NCBI GenBank assembly: GCA_014654455.1
Contig: JACWCY010000001.1
Span: 182,001-246,000 of the forward strand
Origin: Pelagibacterales bacterium SAG-MED01
Lineage (GTDB): Bacteria; Pseudomonadota; Alphaproteobacteria; Pelagibacterales; Pelagibacteraceae
Reading direction: 5' to 3'
DNA length: 64,000 nucleotides
The notes under the pieces are model-generated. The model saw nothing but the letters and a program-made list of their open reading frames with translations. It was not told the DNA's origin and did no database searches. Position numbers and translations under genes: made by a program. Position 1 is the first letter of the stretch; each line of letters starts with the position of its first letter. Below, one piece after another: positions 1 to 12,103 of the stretch.

Positions 1-854
1 TGTCTTTGAATTTCAAGAACTTTAATCGACTGATTATTGTTACAAGCAATTTCTAATTTATCAGATAATACCTCTCCTGATTTACCTAAACCATTTCCAA
101 TTTCTGCTTTTAAGATTTTATATCTTTCTCCATTAAAATTAAAAAAAGCACCAGGCACTGGGAATAGTCCGTTTATTTTTCCAATAATATTTAATGCTTT
201 ATCGTGCCAATTAATTTTACCCTCTGTTTTATTTATTTTTTTTGCGTAAGTCGCTTTAGAGTGATCTTGATTAATAAATTTAGCTTTATTTTCAAATATT
301 TCATCAATGTTATCTGCAATTTTTTCAGCAGCCAAAAGTGATAATTTTTCAGAAATTTGTTGAGAATTATAACTATTATTTAATTTAATCTTGTAAACAT
401 TACTTACGGGTCCACTATCTAATTCCTCAGCAATTTTCATTATACTTATTCCTGTCTCACTATCTAAATTCATAATTGATCTTTGAATAGGCGCTGCTCC
501 TCTCCATTTTGGAAGAATGGAACCATGAATATTAATAAAACCATTTTTAGTTAAATTTAAAAATTCTTTAGGAATAATTTGTCCATATGCAACTACTATT
601 GCTAGATCTGCTTTTAATTTTTTTATGAAATCATATTCTTCTTTATTATTTTTTAAAGTTTTTGGTGATCTAAAATCTATATTTAAAGTTTCTGAGATAC
701 ACTGAACAGGTGATTTATTTATTTTATGTCCACGTTGTGATTTTTGTGGAGGCTGAGTATAAACAACAGATATTGTATAACCGTTTTGATATAAAGATTT
801 TAAAATTGGTACAGCAAAAAAAGGTGTACCCATAAAAATAATTTTTTTAAGCAT
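1..854 (-). CDS. fmt: Methionyl-tRNA formyltransferase (3' end truncated by window edge)
   Basis: Reverse-strand reading starts MLKKIIFMGTPFFAVP... and contains NIHGSILPKWRGAAPIQRSI, a formyltransferase motif; directly downstream of def. Confidence 0.93.
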   Translation of the reverse strand, partial: MLKKIIFMGTPFFAVPILKSLYQNGYTISVVYTQPPQKSQRGHKINKSPVQCISETLNIDFRSPKTLKNNKEEYDFIKKLKADLAIVVAYGQIIPKEFLNLTKNGFINIHGSILPKWRGAAPIQRSIMNLDSETGISIMKIAEELDSGPVSNVYKIKLNNSYNSQQISEKLSLLAAEKIADNIDEIFENKAKFINQDHSKATYAKKINKTEGKINWHDKALNIIGKINGLFPVPGAFFNFNGERYKILKAEIGNGLGKSGEVLSDKLEIACNNNQSIKVLEIQR

Positions 855-857
855 TTA

Positions 858-1376
858 TCAAACAACTATCCGAGTAGATTTTGTTTTTGATAGTTTTTTA
901 ATAATCATAGATTTTTTTAATTTTGATAAATAATCAATAAAAAGTATTCCCTCTAAATGGTCCATTTCATGTTGAATGCATGTAGCCAATAAGCCTTCTG
1001 CATTTAGAATTTTTTTTTCTCCATCATAATCTAAATATTCAACTTCACATTTTTTTGGTCGATTTATTTCTGCAAATTGGTTTGGAACTGACAAACAGCC
1101 TTCTTCATAAGTAGACTTTAAAATATCCTTATTTTTTATGACCGGATTTACAAAATATAGTGGTTCCTTTTTATTTTCATCTTTACTTAAGTCCATAACA
1201 ATAATTCTTTTTGGTATGCCAATTTGAATAGCTGCAAGACCTATTCCATTTGCAGCATACATCGTTTCAAGCATGTCATCCATCAGTTGACGCTCTTCGT
1301 TTCGCACTTCTTTAACAGGTTTAGACACTTGTCTTAATAATGGATTTGGTTCAGTGAGTATTGATTTGACTGTCAT
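858..1376 (-). CDS. def: Peptide deformylase
   Basis: Motifs GIGLAAIQIG, EGCLSVP and QHEMDHLEG; adjacent to fmt. Confidence 0.97.
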   Translation of the reverse strand: MTVKSILTEPNPLLRQVSKPVKEVRNEERQLMDDMLETMYAANGIGLAAIQIGIPKRIIVMDLSKDENKKEPLYFVNPVIKNKDILKSTYEEGCLSVPNQFAEINRPKKCEVEYLDYDGEKKILNAEGLLATCIQHEMDHLEGILFIDYLSKLKKSMIIKKLSKTKSTRIVV

Positions 1377-1400
1377 AAAAATATTATTTTAATATAATTT

Positions 1401-3191
1401 TTAGACTTTTAAAGGAAGAACTTTAAGTAAAATTTTATTTCTTATAAAATCAATATTCAATTGATTTAGTGCACTAATAATAAAATATAGAGTGTCATCA
1501 TCAATTTTTTCCAATTTATCTTGACCAATAACCTCAACTATTCTCAGTATTGTCGCTCCAATATCTTTGTTATTAATCATAATTTGAATGTCTGATGGGA
1601 TTTCGGACTCACTGATGCTGTATAGACCATTATATTTTTTTGAAATTTCAATTCCGTCTGACTTTAATGCTTCAAGGAATATTATATCCTTTTTTGAAAG
1701 GAAATATTTTTTATCTTTTTTTATTTTTTTTAAAAAATTATTTAAATCTTTTTCTATTTTCGATTTTGCATAATCACCATTAAAATAATTGATCAGTTTT
1801 GACTGGTGTAAAATATTATTATTAAATTTTACTTTGTCTTTTAAATCTTTTTTTATTTCAACATTAGTATAATAAAAACTTGTTAAATTATCTGGAACAT
1901 CAGCTGGATCAATTTGATTTAAAAAAAATTTTAGTTCAACATCGAATGCCTCATTTAAGTCGTCATCCTTAAATAATTTTTTCAAAGTTTTTAATAACTT
2001 TAATTTTTTTACTAATTCAGACTCAAGAAGAATTCTTTGGTATATTAGTGCTCTAGCTTCTATGTTTGATAAAGATTTGAATGAAGAATCTGCATTAAGA
2101 AGTTGATTAATATTGAATTGAAACCTCTTATATAATTCAAACAAATCTTTTTCTGGATAATTTTTGTCATTAACTGCTTTTTCTATTTTTGAAATTTTTT
2201 CCAACTCTGTAATTTCAATCTTTTGAACATCATAAAGTAAATTTGATGAAGCAAGATATTTCCAAATTATCTTGTTAGTGTTTTCTGTTGGTTCGAACAC
2301 AAAGTTTGGATTAGTTTTATGAGCTAGATGAAAATCTAAAATGGAATTTTCCGATATCTTTTTATCAATTTTATTATCATAACCTAATAAAAAATTTATT
2401 TTTTTTTCAAAATATTTATTTTTAAAGCCTAATTCTTTTTTTAAATCTAAAATTATTTGAGCTTCATCCTTTTTATTGTTGTTAATTAAACAGTAAATAT
2501 TGAACTTAGAAAGATATTCATCATTTAAAGATTTTAAGTTTTTTGAAAATATTTCACACGCTTTGTTTACATTAGATTGGGACAAATACTCATCCACTAA
2601 ATATTTAGTTAAGTTTGGATGCTGATCAAAAATCTGATTTTTTATTAAAAAATTTTCAATTAGATCTAAATCTGAATTTTTTATTAACCAATTAGACTTA
2701 AAATTTAGAAATTCTTTTTCTGTTATATTTTTATTTGGATAATAAGCATTGGTTAACATAGAAATATTCATAATATTAGCTGCATCTTTTGATAAATTAA
2801 TTTTACTCAATTTAGAAAAAATATTTTTTAATTGATCTCCATCAGAATTTAACCACATACTAATACTTAATCCATAATCTTCTGGATCGTACAAGCCAAC
2901 AATTTGAATATCATTAGAATCTAAAGTTTCATCAAGCTTAATTTGATCTTTTTGTTTTTGAGATTGCATATTATAAATATCAAATTTAGGTAAAGATTCA
3001 TCTTCTATATTTTTTAATACTGACTCTTCTATTTTTGTAGTCTCTTTTATTTTCTCATCATCTATGTTCCAAATATCAACAGGCTTTTCTTCAGCGTATA
3101 AATTACTCAAACATGATAGAATTACCAAAACTATTGAAAAGTTTTTTTTACTTAACAATTTTAAAATTTTCATTCGAAATTTTTTTTTCAA
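1401..3191 (-). CDS. Hypothetical secreted/periplasmic helical protein (596 aa)
   Basis: Long ORF with N-terminal signal-like hydrophobic segment (NFSIVLVILSCLSNLYA) and a helical, repeat-like body; start may instead be the second Met (3173). Confidence 0.75.
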   Translation of the reverse strand: MKKKFRMKILKLLSKKNFSIVLVILSCLSNLYAEEKPVDIWNIDDEKIKETTKIEESVLKNIEDESLPKFDIYNMQSQKQKDQIKLDETLDSNDIQIVGLYDPEDYGLSISMWLNSDGDQLKNIFSKLSKINLSKDAANIMNISMLTNAYYPNKNITEKEFLNFKSNWLIKNSDLDLIENFLIKNQIFDQHPNLTKYLVDEYLSQSNVNKACEIFSKNLKSLNDEYLSKFNIYCLINNNKKDEAQIILDLKKELGFKNKYFEKKINFLLGYDNKIDKKISENSILDFHLAHKTNPNFVFEPTENTNKIIWKYLASSNLLYDVQKIEITELEKISKIEKAVNDKNYPEKDLFELYKRFQFNINQLLNADSSFKSLSNIEARALIYQRILLESELVKKLKLLKTLKKLFKDDDLNEAFDVELKFFLNQIDPADVPDNLTSFYYTNVEIKKDLKDKVKFNNNILHQSKLINYFNGDYAKSKIEKDLNNFLKKIKKDKKYFLSKKDIIFLEALKSDGIEISKKYNGLYSISESEIPSDIQIMINNKDIGATILRIVEVIGQDKLEKIDDDTLYFIISALNQLNIDFIRNKILLKVLPLKV

Positions 3192-3327
3192 TTTCCTTTA
3201 TGGGTGCAGGAAAGTCAATTTTATTTAACAAAAAAATAGTTACAAAGATTATTAACAAAACTAATACTAATTTAATTATTAGTTTAATAAAAGATACGCT
3301 CGAACTTGTTTTTTTAGTAAATTGCAT
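3148..3327 (-). CDS. Small single-TM protein (59 aa), absent from the supplied ORF track
   Basis: Read directly: MQFTKKTSSSVSFIKLIIKLVLVLLIIFVTIFLLNKIDFPAPIKEIEKKISNENFKIVK*; overlaps the start of the downstream 596-aa ORF, consistent with translational coupling. Confidence 0.65.
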   Translation of the reverse strand: MQFTKKTSSSVSFIKLIIKLVLVLLIIFVTIFLLNKIDFPAPIKEIEKKISNENFKIVK

Positions 3328-3384
3328 ATAACTTTAGTTAATTTCAAATTAAGACATATTTGTGTTTTTTCAATATAGAAACTT

Positions 3385-3915
3385 ATGAAATCAAAAGAAA
3401 ATATTGTTTTTTTAGGTATGATGGGGGTAGGAAAGACTTCAATAGGCTTTTTAGTTTCTAAAAAACTCAATTTAAGTTTTCTTGATATTGATCAACTAAT
3501 AGAGAAAGAGTTGGGTATGAAAATCTCAAAAGTTTTTGAAACAAGAGGTGAAAAATACTTTAGAGAAATTGAAGAAAAAATAACTCTTAAAAGTTTAAAA
3601 TTAAAAAAAATTGTGATTTCTTTAGGAGGTGGTGCTTTTTTGAATAAAAATATAAGAGATGAAATTTTAAATAATCACTCATCATATTGGTTAAAATTAA
3701 ATCCAAAAATATTAATTAAAAGATTGAGAAATAACTCGAAAAGACCAATTGCTTTTAAGCTAACAAATAATGAGTTGATAGACTTAACAAAAAAACGATC
3801 TAATATATATTCGAAAGCATTGTATAAAATTGATTGTGATAATCGGTCAAAAAATGAAATAGTTAATGAAATTTTAAATATTTATGAAACAAATAAGATT
3901 AATAGTAAATACTAA
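3385..3915 (+). CDS. aroK: Shikimate kinase
   Basis: P-loop GMMGVGKTSIG, DIDQLIE, ISLGGGAF; followed by aroB. Confidence 0.95.
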   Translation: MKSKENIVFLGMMGVGKTSIGFLVSKKLNLSFLDIDQLIEKELGMKISKVFETRGEKYFREIEEKITLKSLKLKKIVISLGGGAFLNKNIRDEILNNHSSYWLKLNPKILIKRLRNNSKRPIAFKLTNNELIDLTKKRSNIYSKALYKIDCDNRSKNEIVNEILNIYETNKINSKY

Positions 3916-4990
3916 AACACAAAAATACCCAATAATAATTGGGAATAATTTAATTTCAAAATTATCAAAAATTATCAAAGATAACTCAATTGAATTTAAA
4001 CAATGTTTATTAGTTATAGATAAAAAAATATCAAAAAAGATAATTAATAAAATCAAAAAATCTTTAAATAAGAAAAAGATATATCTTCATTTTATTAGAG
4101 CAAATGAAGTTAATAAAAATCAAAAAAGTTCTAACAGAATTATTGATATTTTATTGAAAAACAATTTTTCAAGAGAGGATTGCTTAATTTCTGTTGGAGG
4201 TGGAATAACAGGAGACATAAGCGGTTTTGCAGCTAGTCTTTTTAAAAGAGGTCTAAAATTTATTAATATACCAACTACCCTCCTATCACAAGTTGACTCA
4301 TCTATAGGTGGAAAAAATGGAGTCAACACAGTCTTTGGAAAAAATCTCATTGGAACTTTTTATCAACCAAAACTAGTTATAAGTGATAGTGATTTTCTTA
4401 AAACTCTTCCCAGAAGAGAAATTATTTGTGGATATGGAGAGGTTTTAAAACATGCTTTAATTTTAAAAAAAAAATTTTTTATTTTCCTTAACAAAAATTA
4501 TAATGATATTTTAAATTTAAAAACTCCTTATATAGAAAAAGCAATTTTTGAAAGTTGTAAGATAAAAAAAATAATAGTTGAAAAAGATGAAAAAGAAAAA
4601 AATATAAGAAAAATTTTAAATTTTGGACATACTTTTGCTCATTCATATGAAGCTTCACTTGGTTATTCTAAAAAATTAAATCATGGTGAGGCTGTCATTT
4701 TAGGAATGAATACAGCATTAAAGTTTAGTTTTAGGAACAAACTTTTAAAAAAAAATGAATTTTATTTTATTAAAAGACATTTTGAAAAAAAGAATTTACC
4801 TCACAACATAAAAAATTATTTTTCCTATAAAGATTTAAACAAAATTTTAAATTTTATGAAAAAAGACAAAAAAAACACCTCAGATAAAATTAATTTGATT
4901 TTATTAAAAAAGATAGGTTCAACAGTTATACATAACGAATATAAAAAGAGTCATATAAAAGCATTTTTAAAAAAAGAGTTAATCAATTGA
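3884..4990 (+). CDS. aroB: 3-dehydroquinate synthase
   Basis: SVGGGITGDISGFAAS, PTTLLSQVDSSIGGKNGVN, LNFGHTFAHSYE, NHGEAV motifs; overlaps aroK by 32 nt. Confidence 0.96.
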   Translation: MKQIRLIVNTKTQKYPIIIGNNLISKLSKIIKDNSIEFKQCLLVIDKKISKKIINKIKKSLNKKKIYLHFIRANEVNKNQKSSNRIIDILLKNNFSREDCLISVGGGITGDISGFAASLFKRGLKFINIPTTLLSQVDSSIGGKNGVNTVFGKNLIGTFYQPKLVISDSDFLKTLPRREIICGYGEVLKHALILKKKFFIFLNKNYNDILNLKTPYIEKAIFESCKIKKIIVEKDEKEKNIRKILNFGHTFAHSYEASLGYSKKLNHGEAVILGMNTALKFSFRNKLLKKNEFYFIKRHFEKKNLPHNIKNYFSYKDLNKILNFMKKDKKNTSDKINLILLKKIGSTVIHNEYKKSHIKAFLKKELIN

Positions 4991-5239
4991 TATTTGAATA
5001 GAATGAATATGTTTTTTCAACTCTTCATCTAAAATTTTATATATCTTTTTAGTGCTTTCAATCTTATTTATATTTTTTAACTCTTTTGATTTTAAAAAAA
5101 TTTTTAAATGAAATTTACCCTCCTGATGACCCGTATGTTTTTTATGTAGAAAAGATTTATCTTCAATATTAATACTTTCAATAGCGATTTGGCTTTTTAA
5201 TTTATCTTTTACAATTGCAATTAGCTCATTTATATCCAT
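4979..5239 (-). CDS. bolA: BolA family protein
   Basis: 86 aa with HKKHTGHQEGKFHLKIFLKS (BolA-like); convergent with aroB. Confidence 0.85.
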   Translation of the reverse strand: MDINELIAIVKDKLKSQIAIESINIEDKSFLHKKHTGHQEGKFHLKIFLKSKELKNINKIESTKKIYKILDEELKKHIHSIQISID

Positions 5240-5260
5240 AAATATAATTTATAATATACC

Positions 5261-5788
5261 ATGAAAAATATTTGTGACTGGAATAATTGTAAAAATATAG
5301 GAGATTACAAGGCTCCTTTAGAAAAAGATAATAGTAAAAAATATCGAATGCTTTGTTTGGAGCATGTAAAGGAATTTAATAAAAATTGGAATTATTTTTC
5401 AGGTATGAATGATGAGCAAGTAATAAATTTTCTAAAATCAGATATGATATGGCATAAACCAACTCAAAGTTTTAGCTCCTCAGATAATTTTTTTAAAGTT
5501 TTATGGAATGATACTTTAAAGGATGAACTGGATCGAGAAAAATTTAAAAGTGAATATAACCATATGCGTCAATTTAAATTTGATCACAAAGACATAAAAG
5601 CATTTAGCTTATTAGGAATTTCCGTTGGTTTAAAGTGGAACAAGGTTCAAGAAAAGTTCAAAATACTTGTCAAAAAATTTCACCCTGATATGAATTCAGG
5701 TAATAAAAAATACGAAGAAAAACTAAAATTAATAACGTTGGCTTATACACAATTAAAAAATACTTATAAGGAAAAAATTGACACCTAA
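5261..5788 (+). CDS. J-domain (DnaJ-like) protein
   Basis: C-terminal AFSLLGISVGLKWNKVQEKFKILVKKFHPDMNSGNKKYEEKLKLITLAYTQLK, with HPD motif; immediately upstream of cobS. Confidence 0.88.
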   Translation: MKNICDWNNCKNIGDYKAPLEKDNSKKYRMLCLEHVKEFNKNWNYFSGMNDEQVINFLKSDMIWHKPTQSFSSSDNFFKVLWNDTLKDELDREKFKSEYNHMRQFKFDHKDIKAFSLLGISVGLKWNKVQEKFKILVKKFHPDMNSGNKKYEEKLKLITLAYTQLKNTYKEKIDT

Positions 5789-6752
5789 TATTAATATACA
5801 ACCAGATATCAAAGTCTCAATTAAACAAACTTTTGGAATTGAAACTGAAATGGAAGTTGATGCTTTTTCAAAAAAAAGTGATTATGTTCCAGAAATTGAT
5901 AAAAATTATAAATTTGATAAAGACACTACCCTTGCAATAATTTCAGGATTTTCATTTAATAAAAGAGTTTTAGTTCAAGGTTATCATGGTACAGGGAAAT
6001 CTACTCATATAGAGCAAGTCGCTGCAAGACTAAATTGGCCATGTATTAGAGTCAATTTAGATAGTCACGTAAGTAGAATTGACTTGATTGGAAAAGATGC
6101 CATAATTTTAAAAGATGGTAAACAAGTAACTGAATTTAATGAAGGAATTCTTCCATGGTCAATTCAGAATCCAGTTGCTTTAGTTTTTGATGAGTATGAT
6201 GCTGGAAGACCAGATGTAATGTTTGTAATTCAACGAGTTCTTGAAGCAGAAGGAAATTTTACTCTTCTGGATAAAAACAAAGTAATCAAACAAAATAAAT
6301 TTTTTAGGCTTTTTGCAACTTCAAATACAGTAGGTCTAGGCGACACAACTGGTCTTTATCACGGTACTCAACAAATTAACCAAGGCCAAATGGATAGATG
6401 GAATATTGTAACAACTTTAAATTATCTTAGTCTTGATAAAGAAATGGAAATTGTATTAGCTAAAAATAAAAATTTTAATAATCCCAAAGGGAAAGAGAAA
6501 ATTGCTAATATGATTAAAGTTGCTTCTTTGACTAGAAAAGGCTTTGTTGCAGGAGATATTTCAACAGTAATGAGCCCAAGAACAGTATTGCATTGGGCAG
6601 ATAATACTGAGATTTTTAAAGATATTGGTTACGCATTTAGAGTTACTTTTTTGAATAAATGTGATGAAATTGAAAAAAATATAATTGCTGAATATTATCA
6701 AAGATGTTTTGGTGATGATCTACCAGAGTCTCTCGTAAATATTAAGATCTAA
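5778..6752 (+). CDS. cobS: CobS-like AAA+ ATPase (cobaltochelatase small subunit family / MoxR type)
   Basis: GYHGTGKSTHIEQVAARLNWPCIRVNLDSHVSRIDLIGKDAI, VFDEYDAGRPDVMFVIQ; TTG start overlapping the upstream ORF. Confidence 0.93.
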   Translation: MTPNINIQPDIKVSIKQTFGIETEMEVDAFSKKSDYVPEIDKNYKFDKDTTLAIISGFSFNKRVLVQGYHGTGKSTHIEQVAARLNWPCIRVNLDSHVSRIDLIGKDAIILKDGKQVTEFNEGILPWSIQNPVALVFDEYDAGRPDVMFVIQRVLEAEGNFTLLDKNKVIKQNKFFRLFATSNTVGLGDTTGLYHGTQQINQGQMDRWNIVTTLNYLSLDKEMEIVLAKNKNFNNPKGKEKIANMIKVASLTRKGFVAGDISTVMSPRTVLHWADNTEIFKDIGYAFRVTFLNKCDEIEKNIIAEYYQRCFGDDLPESLVNIKI

Positions 6753-8555
6753 ATGAATAATAGCAACAAAGATGCTAATTTAAAAGAAAAGCTTAGACAA
6801 GCCCTTGCTTCAACGGTTAAAGTTATCTCAGGTGACCTTGAAATAAATAATAAAGTAAATGAGAATAAAAGTTCAAAAAAATTTGATTTTTTCGAACTCG
6901 ATAACCTTAATTCAAAAACAGATTTCATAAAAGCTAGGGCAGAATCTGACTCATCTGCTCTAAAAAAAAAATTTTCTAGTGATGAAATTTATAAAAAAAA
7001 TTTGCCATTAAATTCATCTTGTAAATCTTTATATTTGATAGCAGAAAAAATAAGATATGAAGCCTTGGGTGGAAAAATGCTTAAAGGCATAGAAAAAAAT
7101 TTAAAGGATAACTATAATCAAAAAATTAGTTTGAAGCGAAAAGATCAACTTGAAACTAAAGAAGATGTTCCAGTGGTTGAGGCATTTGAATTATATATGC
7201 TTAAAAAATTTCTTAATATTAAATTAGATCCACTTACTAGTAAAATGTTAAACTTTTGGGAAAAAGATTTTGATTTAGCAGTTAATGAACATATTAAATT
7301 TTTAAAGGAAAATTTAGAACATCAAAATGAATATTCTTCTAAGTTCTCTAAGATATTGCAAGATATGGAGATTTTTCAAACTGAAGAAAATGAAGATACA
7401 AAAGAAGAAAGTCAGAATGATGAACAAAACAACCCATCAAATGAAGATCAAGAAAGTGATTCTGAAGACAAAAAAGAAAAGAATAAAGAAGAAGAAACCG
7501 AAGCTGGCCTTGATTCTGACTATGACATTGATGAATATAAATTAGATGAACAATTAGTTGATACTGATTCGGATCAACCAAGTAATGAAAAAGTATTACA
7601 GAAAAGAATGAATGAAATTCATATAGATTACAAAATATTTACTAGTAAGTTTGATGAGGTAACTAAAGCAGAAAACTTAGAAAATTCTGAAGAAGCTCTA
7701 AAACTTAGAAAAACTCTAGATCAACAACTTATTGGATTTCATGATATAATTACTAAACTTGCAAATAAACTTCAAAGACAATTATTAGCAAAACAAAATA
7801 GAGCTTGGAAATTTGATCTAGAAGAAGGTTTGTTGGATAGTTCAAAATTACCAAGAATTATTATGGATCCTTATAATTCTTTATCATTTAAAAAAGAAAA
7901 AGATCTTGATTTTAAAGACACGATTGTAACTTTATTAATTGATAATTCTGGCTCAATGAGAGGAAGACCAATTACAATCGCAGCAATTTGTGCAGATATA
8001 TTGTCAAGAACTTTGGAACGTTGTTCAGTGAAGGTTGAAATACTTGGTTTTACTACTAAAAATTGGAAGGGAGGACAAAGCAGAGAATATTGGAACAAAC
8101 ACGGTAAACCAAAAACACCTGGAAGACTGAATGATTTAAGACATATAATTTACAAAGGTGCTGATACCCATTGGCGCCAAGCCAAAAATAATCTTGGATT
8201 AATGCTTAAAGAAGGGCTGTTAAAAGAAAATATTGATGGTGAAGCAATATCATGGGCTTTTAATAGGCTTAAAAAAAGAAAAGAGGAAAGAAAAATTTTA
8301 ATGGTAATTTCAGACGGTGCTCCAGTTGATGACTCCACTCTCTCAGTTAACTCGGGTGATTTTTTAGAAAAACATCTAAAAAAAATAGTTAAATTTATTG
8401 AGGATAAATCGGAGATAGAGATCCTTGCAATAGGAATTGGTCATGATGTTTCAAGATATTATAATCGAGCAATTAAGATTACAGATGTAAATGAACTAGG
8501 TGATGTAATGATTTCTCAACTAAGTACATTGTTTGACCAAAAAAAATTGCACTAA
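6753..8555 (+). CDS. cobT: CobT-like VWA-domain protein (cobaltochelatase CobT family)
   Basis: Acidic central linker ([13 protein letters not shown]...DSEDKKEK) and [21 protein letters not shown]; directly follows cobS. Confidence 0.93.
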   Translation: MNNSNKDANLKEKLRQALASTVKVISGDLEINNKVNENKSSKKFDFFELDNLNSKTDFIKARAESDSSALKKKFSSDEIYKKNLPLNSSCKSLYLIAEKIRYEALGGKMLKGIEKNLKDNYNQKISLKRKDQLETKEDVPVVEAFELYMLKKFLNIKLDPLTSKMLNFWEKDFDLAVNEHIKFLKENLEHQNEYSSKFSKILQDMEIFQTEENEDTKEESQNDEQNNPSNEDQESDSEDKKEKNKEEETEAGLDSDYDIDEYKLDEQLVDTDSDQPSNEKVLQKRMNEIHIDYKIFTSKFDEVTKAENLENSEEALKLRKTLDQQLIGFHDIITKLANKLQRQLLAKQNRAWKFDLEEGLLDSSKLPRIIMDPYNSLSFKKEKDLDFKDTIVTLLIDNSGSMRGRPITIAAICADILSRTLERCSVKVEILGFTTKNWKGGQSREYWNKHGKPKTPGRLNDLRHIIYKGADTHWRQAKNNLGLMLKEGLLKENIDGEAISWAFNRLKKRKEERKILMVISDGAPVDDSTLSVNSGDFLEKHLKKIVKFIEDKSEIEILAIGIGHDVSRYYNRAIKITDVNELGDVMISQLSTLFDQKKLH

Positions 8556-9832
8556 ATTTTAGATAAATCCTTATTTTTCCATCTAATTATTATTTCAGCA
8601 CCTTGCCTAGTTTTTGAATTTCTACAATTGACAGATGCAAAATTCTTTTCGAGTAAATTTTTACCTATAAATATTCCCAGACCTAAACCAGCTTTTGAGC
8701 CATCTTGTTGACTAAAAGATTTTAAATAAGGCTCTCCAATTTTGGACAATACGTCATATGGGTATCCTTTACCATCATCTTCAATTATAATTTCTGTAGA
8801 TTCGTTGTCACTTTTTAGTGTTATAAATACTTTACTTGAACTATATTTATTTGCATTACCAATAAAGTTTCTCAGTCCATAAACCACTTCAATAGATTTT
8901 GTAATTTTTTTTAAGTTAGAATTTTGATTAAAATTTAAAATAAATTTTTTTTTACTAGTTTCTTTAAATGAAGAGACAATTTCTTTAAGATAATCCTTAA
9001 TACTTAAATCCTCATCAATAAAATCATCTTCTTCACTGGGATTTAATGATAATCTTGTTAAAATTTGATTACATCTTTCAACTTGGCTTGATAATAATTC
9101 TATATCTTGAATAACATCCTTTTGATCCTTTAATTGATTTTTAAGTTCTTGAGAGATAATCTTTATAGTTGATAAAGGAGTTCCAAGGGAATGGGCAGCT
9201 GCAGCAGCTTGACCACCTAAAGATAACATCTCGTGTTCTTTAGCCATTATTTCTTCCATTTTGTTTAAAGCTTCTTTTCTAATCCTCGACTCTGACCCAA
9301 AAATAATAGCAAAAATATTTAAAAAAACTAAAGCAATAATTAAAGCTATTGGTATCGAATAAAAATAATATGGATCGATATGAAAATGATCATTTAAAGG
9401 AGATGGTAAATCTCTGGAATAAAAAGTTAAAAATACTATTACTAATACAGTAGTGAGCACTAAAAATATATTAGTCCTTAAACCAAGATTCGTTGAAGCA
9501 AATACACTTGGAATTATTATAAAAATTACAAAAGGATTTACTATGCCACCTGACATATAAACTAAAGCACCAAGTTGAAAAATATCAATTAATAAAAATA
9601 TTAAAGCTGACCTATCTGATAATTGTGTTTTTTTATAAATAAAAATCAAATAAAAATTACTCAAAATTCCTACTAGAATAATTATATTTGAAATAATGAA
9701 GTCAAATTCAAATTTTAAATAAAAATAAACAAAGTTTACTGAAATTAATTGACCAATTACTCCTATCCACCTTAAAGTAATATAAGTAGATTTTTTTAAA
9801 CTATAGTATTTTGAAGTTTCAAAAAACTTCAT
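8552..9832 (-). CDS. regB: RegB/PrrB/ActS-type redox sensor histidine kinase
   Basis: Six hydrophobic N-terminal segments, quinone-binding heptad GGIVNPF, H-box [15 protein letters not shown], conserved Cys in VERCNQIL, C-terminal HATPase. Confidence 0.88.
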   Translation of the reverse strand: MKFFETSKYYSLKKSTYITLRWIGVIGQLISVNFVYFYLKFEFDFIISNIIILVGILSNFYLIFIYKKTQLSDRSALIFLLIDIFQLGALVYMSGGIVNPFVIFIIIPSVFASTNLGLRTNIFLVLTTVLVIVFLTFYSRDLPSPLNDHFHIDPYYFYSIPIALIIALVFLNIFAIIFGSESRIRKEALNKMEEIMAKEHEMLSLGGQAAAAAHSLGTPLSTIKIISQELKNQLKDQKDVIQDIELLSSQVERCNQILTRLSLNPSEEDDFIDEDLSIKDYLKEIVSSFKETSKKKFILNFNQNSNLKKITKSIEVVYGLRNFIGNANKYSSSKVFITLKSDNESTEIIIEDDGKGYPYDVLSKIGEPYLKSFSQQDGSKAGLGLGIFIGKNLLEKNFASVNCRNSKTRQGAEIIIRWKNKDLSKI

Positions 9833-9835
9833 CTT

Positions 9836-11947
<2,112 letters not shown>

Positions 11948-12012
11948 TCACTTTTAATCATTAATCATAATATAAATTAAGCTATAATACTTGTTATATA
12001 AGCCTTATTTGA

Positions 12013-12102
12013 TGGCGGAGAGAGTGGGATTCGAACCCACGGTACCTTTGACAGTACACACACTTTCCAAGCGTGCGCCTTAAACCACTCGGCCACCTCT
12101 CC
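12013..12102 (-). tRNA. tRNA-Ser (anticodon GGA), CCA encoded
   Basis: Reverse complement GGAGAGGTGGCCGAGTGGTTTAAGGCGCACGCTTGGAAAGTGTGTGTACTGTCAAAGGTACCGTGGGTTCGAATCCCACTCTCTCCGCCA; long variable arm, GGTTCGAATCC T-arm. Confidence 0.96.
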
Positions 12103-12103
12103 T

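Noticed and set aside
37-249. 70-aa plus-strand ORF
   Set aside because: Antisense to fmt, low-complexity hydrophobic translation, no SD.
7327-7581. ORFs in other frames/strand within cobT
   Set aside because: Arise from the repetitive acidic-linker codons (GAA/AAA) of CobT; not independent genes.
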